64,000 nt of DNA from an uncultured Holophagaceae bacterium (GCA_903937385.1 CAIZZF010000001.1:62001-126000), one strand, 5' to 3'; numbered from the stretch's first letter, positions 16,628-25,069 are shown. Program-made: numbers and translations. The notes: a model not told the origin generated them from the letters alone.

Positions 16628-17512
16628 TCAGGGAGCCCTGGGACCTGGGGGACTGGGCTGGGTCTGCCCCACGACGAAGGCAGTCACCTGCTGGTGGACC
16701 TCACGCAGCGCCTCGGGCCTGACCTCGAGGGTCTGCTCCCTCGGCTGCTGACCTCGGGCGTCGGACAGCCTCAGGGAGAGCACATAGACGGCTCCCCTCC
16801 GGGCGAGGGTCCAAGTGAGCACCCGATCCGGCGCGAGCCGGGGGCTGTCCCTGCCGCCAGGCCGGGACAGCCGCTCTGGAGGCAGGAGTGTCACGCCCTT
16901 GGTGGCGGCCAGATCCTCCTCCACCTGGCGGGTCAGGGCCGCCGCGAAATAGTCCACGGCGGCGTCCCCGGTCTCATTCCGCAACAAAGAGACAGCCACC
17001 ACCGGCACCGGGGGGCGCGTGGCGAGGACCCGGGTCGCCAGCACGCCCAGGAGGGCCATCACCAGGAGGGACGTCACCCAGGGCACCCACCGGCGGCGGC
17101 TGGGGGCCACCGCCTGAGGGAGCGGAAGAACACTGGAGAGGGGCCGGAACACGGGCACAGGAAAAGAGACCTGGGGCTGAGGGGGGCGGCCGGGGAGGGG
17201 CGTCACCTCGCCCATGAACCGGTAGCCCTTCCGGGGCACGGTCTCGATGAACCGGGGCTGCTCCGAGGACTCGCCCAGGGCCTGACGCAGCCGCCAGGCG
17301 GCGGCATTGAGGCCATCGTCAAAGCCCACATGGATTTCCCCCGGCCAGATCCGCTTCTGCAGCTCCTCCCGCCCCACCAGCTGGCCAGGTCGCTCCAGGA
17401 GGCAGAGCAACAGCCGCAGAGGCTGGTCCTGGAGCGGCACCCGCTCCCCCCCCTTCCAGAGCTCGCCGGAGGTGGGATCCAGCTCAAATCCGCCAAAGGC
17501 TAGTCGGCTCAT
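16628..17512 (-). CDS. ToxR/CadC-type membrane-bound winged-helix regulator with TolB-like periplasmic domain
   Basis: A 294-residue one-component regulator. Residues 1-100 are an OmpR/PhoB-type winged helix: FELDPTSGELWKGGERVPL, LLLCLLERPGQLVGREEL, then IWPG and ETVPRKGYRF. After a proline-rich linker a single membrane helix (about 148-165) is followed by a periplasmic part resembling the TolB/FlgO-like domain of CadC-type regulators (PVVAVSLLRNETGD, then YFAAALTRQVEEDLA). The kinase at 19286-21808 has a similar extracytoplasmic domain. The gene is divergent from a small secreted protein; between them lies a PhoB-box-like pair of direct repeats spaced 11 bases and an AT-rich segment. Such proteins sense a periplasmic or membrane signal and bind DNA from the membrane. 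Confidence 0.8.
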   Translation of the reverse strand: MSRLAFGGFELDPTSGELWKGGERVPLQDQPLRLLLCLLERPGQLVGREELQKRIWPGEIHVGFDDGLNAAAWRLRQALGESSEQPRFIETVPRKGYRFMGEVTPLPGRPPQPQVSFPVPVFRPLSSVLPLPQAVAPSRRRWVPWVTSLLVMALLGVLATRVLATRPPVPVVAVSLLRNETGDAAVDYFAAALTRQVEEDLAATKGVTLLPPERLSRPGGRDSPRLAPDRVLTWTLARRGAVYVLSLRLSDARGQQPREQTLEVRPEALREVHQQVTAFVVGQTQPSPPGPRAP

Positions 17513-17573
17513 GGCATGCCTCAGGGGAGCGAAGGAAGTATGGGGACCTCCGGGTCATCTCTCAAGACCTGGA

Positions 17574-17591
17574 CCTAACGATTCCCTAACG
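17574..17591. promoter_or_regulatory. PhoB/OmpR-type direct-repeat operator (CCTAACG-N4-CCTAACG)
   Basis: Two identical 7-base repeats separated by 4 bases (CCTAACGATTCCCTAACG) have the exact 7+4 layout of PhoB-family boxes, where winged helices bind in tandem one helical turn apart. A third, inverted copy (CGTTAGG) lies at 17671-17677 across the AT-rich tract. The site is 62-79 bases upstream of the winged-helix regulator start. Autoregulation is the natural hypothesis. Confidence 0.5.
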
Positions 17592-17604
17592 AGGGGCCAT
17601 GATT

Positions 17605-17664
17605 GGAAATCATCAAATATGAAAAAACAATTATTTTATTGTCATATTCAATAATTTTATTCGA
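17605..17664. promoter_or_regulatory. AT-rich divergent promoter tract A
   Basis: About 60 bases of nearly pure A/T in GC-rich surroundings lie between the regulator (left) and the secreted protein gene at 17782 (right). They contain an 11/12-match direct repeat AATTATTTTATT / AATAATTTTATT about 21 bases apart, and the 9-mer ATATTCAAT, which recurs in tract C. Confidence 0.5.
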
Positions 17665-17781
17665 CGAACCCGTTAGGCACACCTCATGGCCCGGAGAGGT
17701 CGTCTGGCAGACCCTTCCACTGCCGCAGCCTTCTGCTCGGCAGCCACTGGACCCGCCGGGTCCCTTTTGTGGAGGTGTTTC

Positions 17782-18336
17782 ATGAGTCGTATCCTCACCA
17801 CCCTCGCCTTGGCAGCCTGCACTCTGACCCTCGCCGCCGAGGACTTCGCCCCCGCCGTGAAGGCCGCGAACCAGATCTACCAGGGCCGCACGCACTTCGG
17901 CGTTGTCTGCGACACCCGCTACAGCCAGAAGGAAGTGGACGACTTCCAGCGGGCGCTTCCCGACGGAACCAAGCTCACTGTAGTGGATCTCCGTTCTCCC
18001 TCGAACCTGGGCGGCGCCGCGTCCGTGATGGTCATGCGCGGCGTGGAGTTGATGGCCCTGCTGCCGAATGATCCCCTGATCCGGGATGGCTCCTTCCACG
18101 CGACCGTCCTGGTGAATCAGGTCCACCGCAGCAACATCCCGGCCTTCGGAACCACCCCGGCGGCCCTGAAGAACGGCTGTGCCTTCGCCCTGGGCGCCGG
18201 CACCAACTGGGAGCTGGCGATCAATCCCAAGCTGCTCGACCCCTCCATCCTCGGCACCGTCGGTCCCGTGGAGATCACCCGCGCACCGTGGGAGACCCCG
18301 AAGGGACCTTCCAACCTCTGGGTTCCCCGGAACTAG
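17782..18336 (+). CDS. Small secreted protein, paralogue 1 (function unknown)
   Basis: A 184-residue protein with a signal peptide (cleavage near LAA-ED, residue 19). Mature sequence shows alternating beta/alpha character: GRTHFGVVCDTRYSQKEVDDF, TVVDLRSP, VMRGVELMALLPNDPLIRDG, IPAFGTTPAALKNGCAFALG. The strand-helix periodicity and the GTTPAAL-GCAFALG segment resemble periplasmic binding-protein-like domains (ABC_sub_bind type), but the protein is half their size, so I leave it unnamed. GGAGG precedes the ATG by six bases. A paralogue of similar size lies at 18737-19234. It is divergent from the membrane regulator and probably its target (inference). Confidence 0.8.
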   Translation: MSRILTTLALAACTLTLAAEDFAPAVKAANQIYQGRTHFGVVCDTRYSQKEVDDFQRALPDGTKLTVVDLRSPSNLGGAASVMVMRGVELMALLPNDPLIRDGSFHATVLVNQVHRSNIPAFGTTPAALKNGCAFALGAGTNWELAINPKLLDPSILGTVGPVEITRAPWETPKGPSNLWVPRN

Positions 18337-18352
18337 GTTTTCCTGTCTCAGG

Positions 18353-18387
18353 CAGCGCCCCGCCGGTCGGCGGGGCGCTGCTGTTTT
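18353..18387 (+). terminator. Intrinsic terminator after secreted paralogue 1
   Basis: Perfect 12-bp arms CAGCGCCCCGCC / GGCGGGGCGCTG with loop GGTC, followed by CTGTTTTT. It separates the two paralogues transcriptionally. Confidence 0.9.
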
Positions 18388-18417
18388 TGAGCCCGTTCCC
18401 GGCCAGCGCAAACGTCT

Positions 18418-18506
18418 GGCGAATATTTAGACATTTCTCAATTCTAGACAATTATTTTAATGATGGCACTTGGGTTCAATTTAATTATCTTCATTTTTGA
18501 ACAAGA
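18418..18506 (+). promoter_or_regulatory. AT-rich promoter tract B and long leader
   Basis: An AT-rich stretch after the terminator shares ACAATTATTTTA with tract A. From there to the start codon at 18737 are about 230 bases of GC-rich sequence with no supported gene, possibly a long untranslated leader. Confidence 0.4.
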
Positions 18507-18736
18507 CGAGTTTTTCAAGGAGCACTCTCAGCAGGTCAGAGTCTGCCCTGCGCCGTCACCTCATGCCTGCCAAGAGCCCGGGGTTCTGGAATCAAGCCAG
18601 AGCTGCCCTGGTGATCGAACGAGACCCGCCCCTCCCCATCCCTGCTGCCCTGATCAGGTGCCGGTGTGGGCGTTGCCCGCCAAGACATTCACCACCCCAC
18701 CCTGGGCCATTCAGGCCCTCTCCAAGGAGTCACACC

Positions 18737-19234
18737 ATGGTCAGACCCGCCATCTTGTTTGCCCTGCCATCGCTTGCACTGACGCTTGCGGCCGAAGACT
18801 TCGGCCCTGTTGCCCAGGCAGCGCAGCGGATCTTCAAAGGCCGAACCCATTTTGGCGTGGTCTGCGACTCCCGGTTCAGTCGCCAGGCAGTGGCTGATCT
18901 CCAGCGATCGCTTCCGGATGAATCCGTGCTCACGGTGGTCGATTATCGCGCTCCGACCAGCATCGGGGCTGCTGCGGCGGTGATTGCCCAGCGAGGTGTC
19001 GAAGTGCTCGTCCTCCTGCCTCATGACCCCCTGATTCGCGGTGGGTCCGCCGAAGCCGGCGAGCTGATCCGGCAGCTCGGCAGTCGCATCCCGGCGGTCG
19101 GGACCACCGCTGCTGCACTGACGAGTGGCTGTGCCTTTGCGGTGGGGACCGCCACCCGGGGGGAGCTGAGGATGAATCCCGGAGTGCTGGAGCGTGCCGC
19201 CCGCGCCACCGATGCCCCTGCCAGGCCTCGCTGA
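18737..19234 (+). CDS. Small secreted protein, paralogue 2 (function unknown)
   Basis: A 165-residue protein with a signal peptide (ALTLAA-ED near residue 18) and clear similarity throughout to the 17782-18336 protein: AEDF-P-x-AA-IF-GRTHFGVVCDSRFS, LTVVDYRAP, QRGVEVLVLLPHDPLIRGG, IPA-GTTAAAL-SGCAFAVG. The C-terminus is about 20 residues shorter and Arg/Ala-rich. AAGGAG lies eight bases before the ATG. Tandem retention of two diverged copies with separate promoters suggests different ligands or expression conditions. No catalytic motif was recognised. It is convergent with the Ser/Thr kinase gene, 51 bases away. Confidence 0.8.
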   Translation: MVRPAILFALPSLALTLAAEDFGPVAQAAQRIFKGRTHFGVVCDSRFSRQAVADLQRSLPDESVLTVVDYRAPTSIGAAAAVIAQRGVEVLVLLPHDPLIRGGSAEAGELIRQLGSRIPAVGTTAAALTSGCAFAVGTATRGELRMNPGVLERAARATDAPARPR

Positions 19235-19285
19235 AGCCTAGGGCTCACGATGCCCCGGCACTGGCCCCCGTCCTCAGGCCAGCGC

Positions 19286-21808
19286 TCACCCCTGCGGAGC
19301 CAGCAAGGCCCGCAGCGCTTCCAGGGGCTCGGCGAGGTACTCCGGCAGCTCCCCCCGGGCTCGGCCCTGGTCGAGCTGCCGGACCACCATGGCTGCGCCG
19401 TCCTGGGTGGCCTTCAGGATCGGGGCAAAGCGGGGATCCCGCCGCAGGCCCTGCTGGTCCGGATCCGTCAGCAGCCAGTCCAGGGGTGGGGGGGAGCCCA
19501 TGTCGAGGCTCCGCTGCAGCAGGCGGATGGCGTCATTCCGCAGGCCCACCCGCACTAGGAAGGGGGCGTTGTAGATCACGGCGTTGCTGATGTCGATGGC
19601 CCGCATCCGGGGTCCCAGCCATTCCGCCAGGAGGGGTGCCGCGAGAGCCCTGGCTTCCTTGCTCTGCCCCCGGCTAGCGGCCAGCCAGAACCGGACCTCC
19701 GGCGGGACGGGCCGCGGGGACTGCGCCAGGATCCGCTCGGCCTCTTCCAGGCGGCCCAGGCGGATCAGGGCATAGACCCGCACGACCCGGTTGAGGAAGA
19801 CGTGTCCTGGATCGCGCAGGAGGGCCCGCTGCACCAGGGGCAGACCTTCCTCCGCCCGCCCCATCCAGGCCAGGCCCAGGGCCACAAAACCCGGGCCCCA
19901 GAGGTCCAGGGGGTCCAGCTCCATGGAGCGTCGTCCCCCGGCGATGAAGAGGCCCACGGAGCCCGGCCCCGACAGGACCGAGCCCATCGCGATGTGGACC
20001 TGAGCCTTCCCGGGCGCCAGACAGACTCCCTTCACCGCGTAACCCGCCGCAAGCTCCGTATCCTCCCGGCGCCCGTGGACCGCGGCGATGGCCAGCGAGC
20101 TCCAGGCCAGACCGCAGGCGGGATCCAGCTCCAGGGCCCGGCGCGCCCAGCTCTCCGCCAGGCGGCGCGCGTCCCTGCCCGTCTGGCTGTCGCCATGCTC
20201 GAAGGAATGCCAGCCATGGAGCGACGCCAGCTCCGCGGCGGCCTCCGCGTGGCGGCCATCCAGCTGCAGGGCACGCTCAAAGGCGCCCTTGGCGACGTCG
20301 AAGTCCTCATCGCGGTAGGACGCCCGGTAGCGGTACAGGAAGTGCCGGCCCTCCCCCATGGCGAGCTCCACCTCGGAGCTGGTGCGGGACGCGGCCGCCA
20401 TCCGGCTGCCGCCTTCCTCGCGCGTCAAGGTCCGGGCGACGGCTTCCGCCGCCTGCCGCACGAAGGTGTTGTAGGCGGAGGGGGGGCCCTCGTACTGGTG
20501 CCCCCAGCGCACCTTCCAGGTCCGCGTGTCCACCAGCTGGACATTCAGCACTAGGAGGCGGCCCTGCTTGGAGATGGTCGTCACCACCAGATGATCAGTG
20601 CGGTAGGCCTCGGTGATCTGAGCCAGATCCCCCTGCCACTTGTCCACCTCTACGCTGGAGGGAGGCGCCTTGGTATCGATCCCCTCCACGCCGGCCAGCA
20701 GGGTGGAGAGGGTGGTCGGGACCGCGTCGGTCAGGTAGGCCTCACTCCCGGCCCCCAGCACCCGGGTGGGCAGCGCCAGGACGCTGGGCCGCCCCGGCGC
20801 CACGGTCGCTGCAGGCGGCCTGGGCGGTAATCCCCGCCGCTGCCAGGACAGCAGGCCGCCACCTGCGGCCAGGAGGACCAGAGACACCCCGACGACCGAG
20901 GTGGGCAGGCGCTTCAGCACCCGGGTCGGCAGGTTCCAGACCGGGCGCTCCTCTGCCGCTCGCCAGGCGGTGTAGCGCAGCGCCAGGGCCAGGTCCCGGG
21001 CCGAGGGGAAGCGCAGGGCGGGCTCCCGGGCCAGGCAGACCCGGAGAATGCTGCCCAGGGCCGGCGGGATCAGCCCCGCTCCCCCCGCGGCGGCGGCAGG
21101 CCAGCCGCCCAGGATCGCGGCGTGAGTCCCGGTGGGCGTATCCCGATGGAAGGGGTGGGTGCCCGTGATCATCTCGAACAGGATGATGCCCAGGCTGAAC
21201 ACGTCGCTCCCGGCGCCCACGTCCCGCCCCTCCAGCTGCTCAGGGCTCATGTAGTCCGCCGTGCCCATGACGGTGCCCGCTTCCGTGACGCCGCCGGAAC
21301 AGTCCGTGGGGACCGGCACAGTGGTTTCCACCCGCAGGGAGGCCAGTCCGAAATCAAGGATCTTCACGTGACCATGCACCGAGACCATCAGGTTCTCGGG
21401 CTTGAGGTCCCGGTGCACGAAGCCCTTGAGGTGGGCAGCCGACAGCCCCTCGGAGGTGTCCGCAGCCAGCTCTGCGGCCTGGCGCCAGGGAAGGGGACCC
21501 CGCGCCAGGCGCTCCCGCAGGGTCTCCCCCTCCACCAGCTCCATGACCAGGTAGGGCTGCCCCGCCTGCTCACCCGCATCGAAGACCTGCACGATGTTGG
21601 GGTGGGACAGGGCCGCCAGGGTGCGGGACTCCCGCTCGAACCGCTCGAGCCGGACCGGGTCTCCGGCAAGCGTCTCCGGGATTACCTTGATGGCGACCTC
21701 CCGGCCCAGCTTGGGATCCCAGGCCCGGTAGACCTCGCCCATTCCCCCAACGCCCAGGTGGCCCAGGATCCGGTAGGGACCGATGGCGCTGCCGAGATCG
21801 ACAGTCAT
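19286..21808 (-). CDS. Membrane Ser/Thr protein kinase (PknB type) with TolB-like and TPR sensor part
   Basis: An 840-residue protein. The kinase domain (about 11-275) keeps all key motifs: GVGGMGEVY loop, AIKV lysine, HRDLKPEN, DFGLAS, GTADYMSPEQ. One membrane helix (about residues 308-325) follows. Next is a TolB/FlgO-like region (about 345-470) resembling the one in the winged-helix regulator at 16628-17512, then helical TPR repeats (ALQLDGRHAEAAAELA, ALELDPACGLAWSSLA and more) to the end. This architecture is common in Acidobacteriota. AGGAGG sits four bases before the ATG. It is divergent from the hotdog gene across AT-rich tract C. Substrates are unknown; the neighbouring regulator is a candidate (inference). 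Confidence 0.9.
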   Translation of the reverse strand: MTVDLGSAIGPYRILGHLGVGGMGEVYRAWDPKLGREVAIKVIPETLAGDPVRLERFERESRTLAALSHPNIVQVFDAGEQAGQPYLVMELVEGETLRERLARGPLPWRQAAELAADTSEGLSAAHLKGFVHRDLKPENLMVSVHGHVKILDFGLASLRVETTVPVPTDCSGGVTEAGTVMGTADYMSPEQLEGRDVGAGSDVFSLGIILFEMITGTHPFHRDTPTGTHAAILGGWPAAAAGGAGLIPPALGSILRVCLAREPALRFPSARDLALALRYTAWRAAEERPVWNLPTRVLKRLPTSVVGVSLVLLAAGGGLLSWQRRGLPPRPPAATVAPGRPSVLALPTRVLGAGSEAYLTDAVPTTLSTLLAGVEGIDTKAPPSSVEVDKWQGDLAQITEAYRTDHLVVTTISKQGRLLVLNVQLVDTRTWKVRWGHQYEGPPSAYNTFVRQAAEAVARTLTREEGGSRMAAASRTSSEVELAMGEGRHFLYRYRASYRDEDFDVAKGAFERALQLDGRHAEAAAELASLHGWHSFEHGDSQTGRDARRLAESWARRALELDPACGLAWSSLAIAAVHGRREDTELAAGYAVKGVCLAPGKAQVHIAMGSVLSGPGSVGLFIAGGRRSMELDPLDLWGPGFVALGLAWMGRAEEGLPLVQRALLRDPGHVFLNRVVRVYALIRLGRLEEAERILAQSPRPVPPEVRFWLAASRGQSKEARALAAPLLAEWLGPRMRAIDISNAVIYNAPFLVRVGLRNDAIRLLQRSLDMGSPPPLDWLLTDPDQQGLRRDPRFAPILKATQDGAAMVVRQLDQGRARGELPEYLAEPLEALRALLAPQG

Positions 21809-21865
21809 GAGGCCTCCTTCTCCAGCGCCTCCGAGGTGGAACCGCCCTGAGTGTACCGCCTCGCA

Positions 21866-21955
21866 AATGTTTTTCTAGCCGTTTTTTTCCATTTTATTTA
21901 TTTATATTGTATGAATATTCAATGCATATATCATTTATTAAATCAACAATATCAC
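21866..21955. promoter_or_regulatory. AT-rich divergent promoter tract C
   Basis: About 90 A/T-rich bases separate the kinase and hotdog genes. ATATTCAAT is shared with tract A. The sequence from 21956 to 22130 is GC-rich with no supported gene. Confidence 0.45.
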
Positions 21956-22130
21956 CTCCTGTACAGGGCCTCCTGGACCCTGGCGACAGGGAACATGGAC
22001 CCGGCGGCCCCCGGGAGGAGGGCAGCGCTGAACATCCCCGTGCACGGTTCCGGATCTTCCGGGCAGACTCTCCTGAACCCCACCCGCCCTATCAGCCCCG
22101 ACGCGACATCACACCCTCAGGAGCTCACCC

Positions 22131-22544
22131 ATGGTCACGAAAGAAGCAATGGCCGCCTTCCTGGCCAGTGAGTTCCCCCAGAACAAGTGCACCGTCGAGG
22201 CGGTGGGGAAGGGTTCGGCCACGGTCCGGCACCCCGTCGGCGTCGCGGAGCTGCGGCCGGGCGGCACCGTCTCAGGACCGGTCATGGTGTTTGTGGCGGA
22301 TGTGGCACTGTACGTGGCGATCCTTGGCCGCATCGGCATCGTGCCGCTGGCCGTGACCACCAGCCTGACCATCAACTTCCTGCGCAAGCCCTCGGCGGAC
22401 GCGGACATCCTGGGCGTCTGCACGCTCCTGAAGGTGGGCCGGACCCTGGCCATCGGAGAAGTGTCGATCTACTCCGAAGGCAGCCCGGATCCGGTCGCCC
22501 ACGCCGTGGGGACCTACGCCATTCCCCCTGGGAGCAGGGGCTGA
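22131..22544 (+). CDS. PaaI/YigI-type hotdog thioesterase-like protein
   Basis: A 137-residue protein of the right length and pattern for a hotdog-fold acyl-CoA thioesterase: RPGGTVSGPVMVFVADVALYVAI matches the 'r.GG.v.Gg....laD.a...a' central helix region with its Asp, and LTINFLRKPSADADILGVCTLLKVGRTLAIGEVSIYSEG matches the long strands. Such proteins hydrolyse aryl- or acyl-CoA; this one's substrate is unknown. AGGAG precedes the ATG at 22131. It ends six bases from the convergent alcohol dehydrogenase. Confidence 0.8.
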   Translation: MVTKEAMAAFLASEFPQNKCTVEAVGKGSATVRHPVGVAELRPGGTVSGPVMVFVADVALYVAILGRIGIVPLAVTTSLTINFLRKPSADADILGVCTLLKVGRTLAIGEVSIYSEGSPDPVAHAVGTYAIPPGSRG

Positions 22545-22550
22545 GATTTT

Positions 22551-23594
22551 CTACAGCGTCTTCATGTCCAGCACGAAGCGGTAGCGGACATCGTTCTTCA
22601 TCATCCGGTCGTAGGCCTCGTTGACCTGCTGGACGGGGATCAGCTCAATTTCGGAAACGATGTTGTGCTCGGCGCAGAAGTCGAGCATCTCCTGGGTCTC
22701 AGCGATGCCGCCGATGAGGGAGCCCGTCAGCACCTTGTGGCCGAAGATGAGGGAGCCGGCAGCCACGGGAGTCGGTTCCGGGGGCACGCCCAGCAGCACC
22801 ATGGCGCCCTCGAGGCGGAGCAGGCCCAGATACTTGTTGTAGTCGTGGGGCGCGGAGATGGTGTCGATGATCAGGTCGAACTTTCCCGCCAGGGCCTTGA
22901 AGGTGGCCGGGTCAGAGGTCAGCCCGAAGTGCTGCGCCCCCAGCTTGCGGGCATCCGCTTCCTTGGTCCGGGAGGTGCTGAGCATGGTGACTTCCGCGCC
23001 CATGGCGGCAGCCAGCTTCACGGCCATGTGGCCCAGACCACCCAGGCCCACCACGCCCACCTTGTCGCCGGCCTTGGTGTGGAAGCGGCGCAGCGGCGAG
23101 TAGGTGGTGATGCCCGCGCAGAGTAGCGGCGCCACCGCGGCCAGATCGAGCTTGGGGGACACCTTCAGCGTGAAGGCCTCATCCACCACCACACTCGACG
23201 AGTAGCCGCCATAGGTGGGCGTCTTGCGGTCCATCTCGGTGCCGTTGTAGGAGAAGGCAGCGCCCTTCTCGCAGAACTGCTCCAGCTTCCGCTCGCAGCT
23301 GGGACAGGTGCGGCAGGAATCCACCATGCAGCCCACGCCGGCCAGATCACCGACCTGGAACTTCTTCACGTGGGCGCCCACAGCGGTGACGCGGCCCACG
23401 ATCTCGTGGCCCGGCACCATGGGATACTTGGCGCCGCCCCACTCGTCACGCACCTGGTGGATGTCCGAGTGGCAGATGCCGCAGTAGGCGATCTCGATCT
23501 GCACGTCATGGGCACCCACGGCGCGACGCTCGATCTGGAAGGGCGCCAGGGCAGCGGTGGGGGAGGAAACGGCATAGGCTTTGGCGAGGGTCAC
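22551..23594 (-). CDS. Zinc NAD(P)-dependent alcohol dehydrogenase (YahK/cinnamyl type)
   Basis: A 347-residue medium-chain dehydrogenase/reductase. Catalytic zinc ligands are in CGICHSDIH and PGHEIVG; the structural-zinc cysteines are in DSCRTCPSCERKLEQFC; the Rossmann motif is GLGGLGHMAVKLA. YahK-type enzymes are NADPH-dependent aldehyde reductases with broad substrates, and the TSRTKEADA stretch after the Rossmann strand fits that group. Start is GTG at 23594 with AAGGAG six bases upstream. It is a single-gene unit. Confidence 0.93.
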   Translation of the reverse strand: MTLAKAYAVSSPTAALAPFQIERRAVGAHDVQIEIAYCGICHSDIHQVRDEWGGAKYPMVPGHEIVGRVTAVGAHVKKFQVGDLAGVGCMVDSCRTCPSCERKLEQFCEKGAAFSYNGTEMDRKTPTYGGYSSSVVVDEAFTLKVSPKLDLAAVAPLLCAGITTYSPLRRFHTKAGDKVGVVGLGGLGHMAVKLAAAMGAEVTMLSTSRTKEADARKLGAQHFGLTSDPATFKALAGKFDLIIDTISAPHDYNKYLGLLRLEGAMVLLGVPPEPTPVAAGSLIFGHKVLTGSLIGGIAETQEMLDFCAEHNIVSEIELIPVQQVNEAYDRMMKNDVRYRFVLDMKTL

Positions 23595-23711
23595 GGAAGC
23601 TCCTTGAGGCGACTGATTCTCAGTTTAGGCCCAGAGCCACCAGGGAGGGGATAGGCACTTTCCTGTGCGTGGCGGATTGGCTTCCGGCTCGTTCCCGGCG
23701 ACCCTAAAGGG

Positions 23712-24224
23712 ATGCTACCCCTGACCACCGAGCGCCTCGTCATCCGTCCCTTCCAGGTGGAGGACGCCCCGTTCATCCTCCGCCTGCTCAACGAGCCGTC
23801 CTTCATCGAGCACATCGCTGACAAGGGGGTGCGCACGCTGGAGCAGGCCGCGGCCTACCTGGAGAGCGGCCCCCTGGCCAGCTACGCGGCCCACGGCCAC
23901 GGGCTCTGGCTGGTTGCGCACGGGCAGACCGGCTCGGCCATGGGCATGTGCGGCCTCATCAAGCGGGACACGCTGCCCGAGGTGGATCTGGGCTACGCCT
24001 TCCTGCCGGAGTTCTGGGGCCTGGGCTACGCCCTGGAGGCCGCCGAAGCCTGCGTGGCCTTCGGGGCGAGCCTGGGACTCAAGGGCCTCCTGGCCATCGT
24101 GTCGCCGGGCAACAGCGCCTCCCTCCGCCTGCTGGAGAAGGCCGGGTTCCAGACCACCGGCCGCCAGGAGCTGACGCCGGGGGATCCGGTGGAGGTCCTG
24201 CGCAAGGACCTCGGGAAGCCCTGA
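23712..24224 (+). CDS. GNAT acetyltransferase (RimJ/RimL-like)
   Basis: A 170-residue protein beginning LTTERLVIRPFQVEDAP, the RimJ/RimL family start. The acetyl-CoA-binding region is LGYAFLPEFWGLGYALEAAEACVAFGA, and the later NSASLRLLEKAGFQ is the conserved family segment. It would acetylate an N-terminal amine or small molecule; the substrate is not evident. It shares direction with the membrane protein gene 41 bases downstream. Confidence 0.85.
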   Translation: MLPLTTERLVIRPFQVEDAPFILRLLNEPSFIEHIADKGVRTLEQAAAYLESGPLASYAAHGHGLWLVAHGQTGSAMGMCGLIKRDTLPEVDLGYAFLPEFWGLGYALEAAEACVAFGASLGLKGLLAIVSPGNSASLRLLEKAGFQTTGRQELTPGDPVEVLRKDLGKP

Positions 24225-24265
24225 AGAGCCCTGTCGGAGCAGCGGCCAAGCCGTCATCATGGCCC

Positions 24266-25069
24266 ATGGCCATCCCGGAACCCCCCGCAAGCGCAGCCGA
24301 ATCCAGGGCCACCGCGCCCGCCTGGGCCCGCGCCCTGCACACGCTGGCGACCCACCTGAGCCAGGACGTGGGCGGCGGACCGCGGCCCTGGAAGCTGGCC
24401 ACCCTGATCAACCTGCAGAAGGGTGGCACCGGGCTCTTCGTCCTGGGCCTCATGGCCGCCTTTGGCAGCTGGGGCAGCGCGGCCTGGACCTACCTGGCCC
24501 TGCACGGCACCTACGGGCTCTGCTGGCTGCTGAAGCATGCGGCCTTTCCCGATGCCCGCTGGAACGCCCGCGCCACCTGGGCCGGCGGCCTCCTCACCTG
24601 GCTGGCGGTGCTGGGACCCTACTGGATCGCCCCGGTGCTCGTGGTGACGCCCCTCCTGGGGGCCCGGCCCGAGCCTGCGCCCTGGCTGCTGGCCCTGGCC
24701 ATCGCCATGCACACGGTGGGTCTGGCCCTCATGCTGGCGGTGGACGCGCAGAAGCACGCGGCCCTGGCGCGCGGCCCTGGCCTCATCAGCGACGGCCTCT
24801 TCAGCCGCATCCGGCACCCCAACTACCTGGGGGAGATGCTGCTCTACGCGGCCTATGCCCTCCTGGCCCGCCACTGGCTGCCCTGGCTGGTGCTGGCCTG
24901 GGTCTGGGGCCTGGTCTTCCTGCCGAACATCCTCCTGATCGAAGCCAGCCTCTCCCGCCACCCCGGGTGGGCCGCCTACAAGGCCCGCACCGGCTTCCTC
25001 CTGCCGAGTCTGCGGAGAAGGGGAACAACTCTCGCAGAGGAGGCTGAGGTTCGCAGAGGGTTGAGGTGA
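24266..25069 (+). CDS. Membrane protein of the DUF1295 / isoprenylcysteine methyltransferase-like group
   Basis: A 267-residue polytopic membrane protein with about six hydrophobic segments. The diagnostic C-terminal motif RIRHPNYLGEMLLYAAYALLA followed by EASLSRHPGWAAYKARTGFLLP matches the steroid-5-alpha-reductase C-terminal / isoprenylcysteine carboxyl methyltransferase superfamily, where the RHPxYxG and E...Y...R residues bind the cofactor. The ATG at 24266 is chosen from the start of recognisable sequence. The last roughly 16 residues (GTTLAEEAEVRRGLR) are encoded by the left end of a dispersed repeat, so the original C-terminus may have been altered. The substrate is unknown. Confidence 0.75.
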   Translation: MAIPEPPASAAESRATAPAWARALHTLATHLSQDVGGGPRPWKLATLINLQKGGTGLFVLGLMAAFGSWGSAAWTYLALHGTYGLCWLLKHAAFPDARWNARATWAGGLLTWLAVLGPYWIAPVLVVTPLLGARPEPAPWLLALAIAMHTVGLALMLAVDAQKHAALARGPGLISDGLFSRIRHPNYLGEMLLYAAYALLARHWLPWLVLAWVWGLVFLPNILLIEASLSRHPGWAAYKARTGFLLPSLRRRGTTLAEEAEVRRGLR

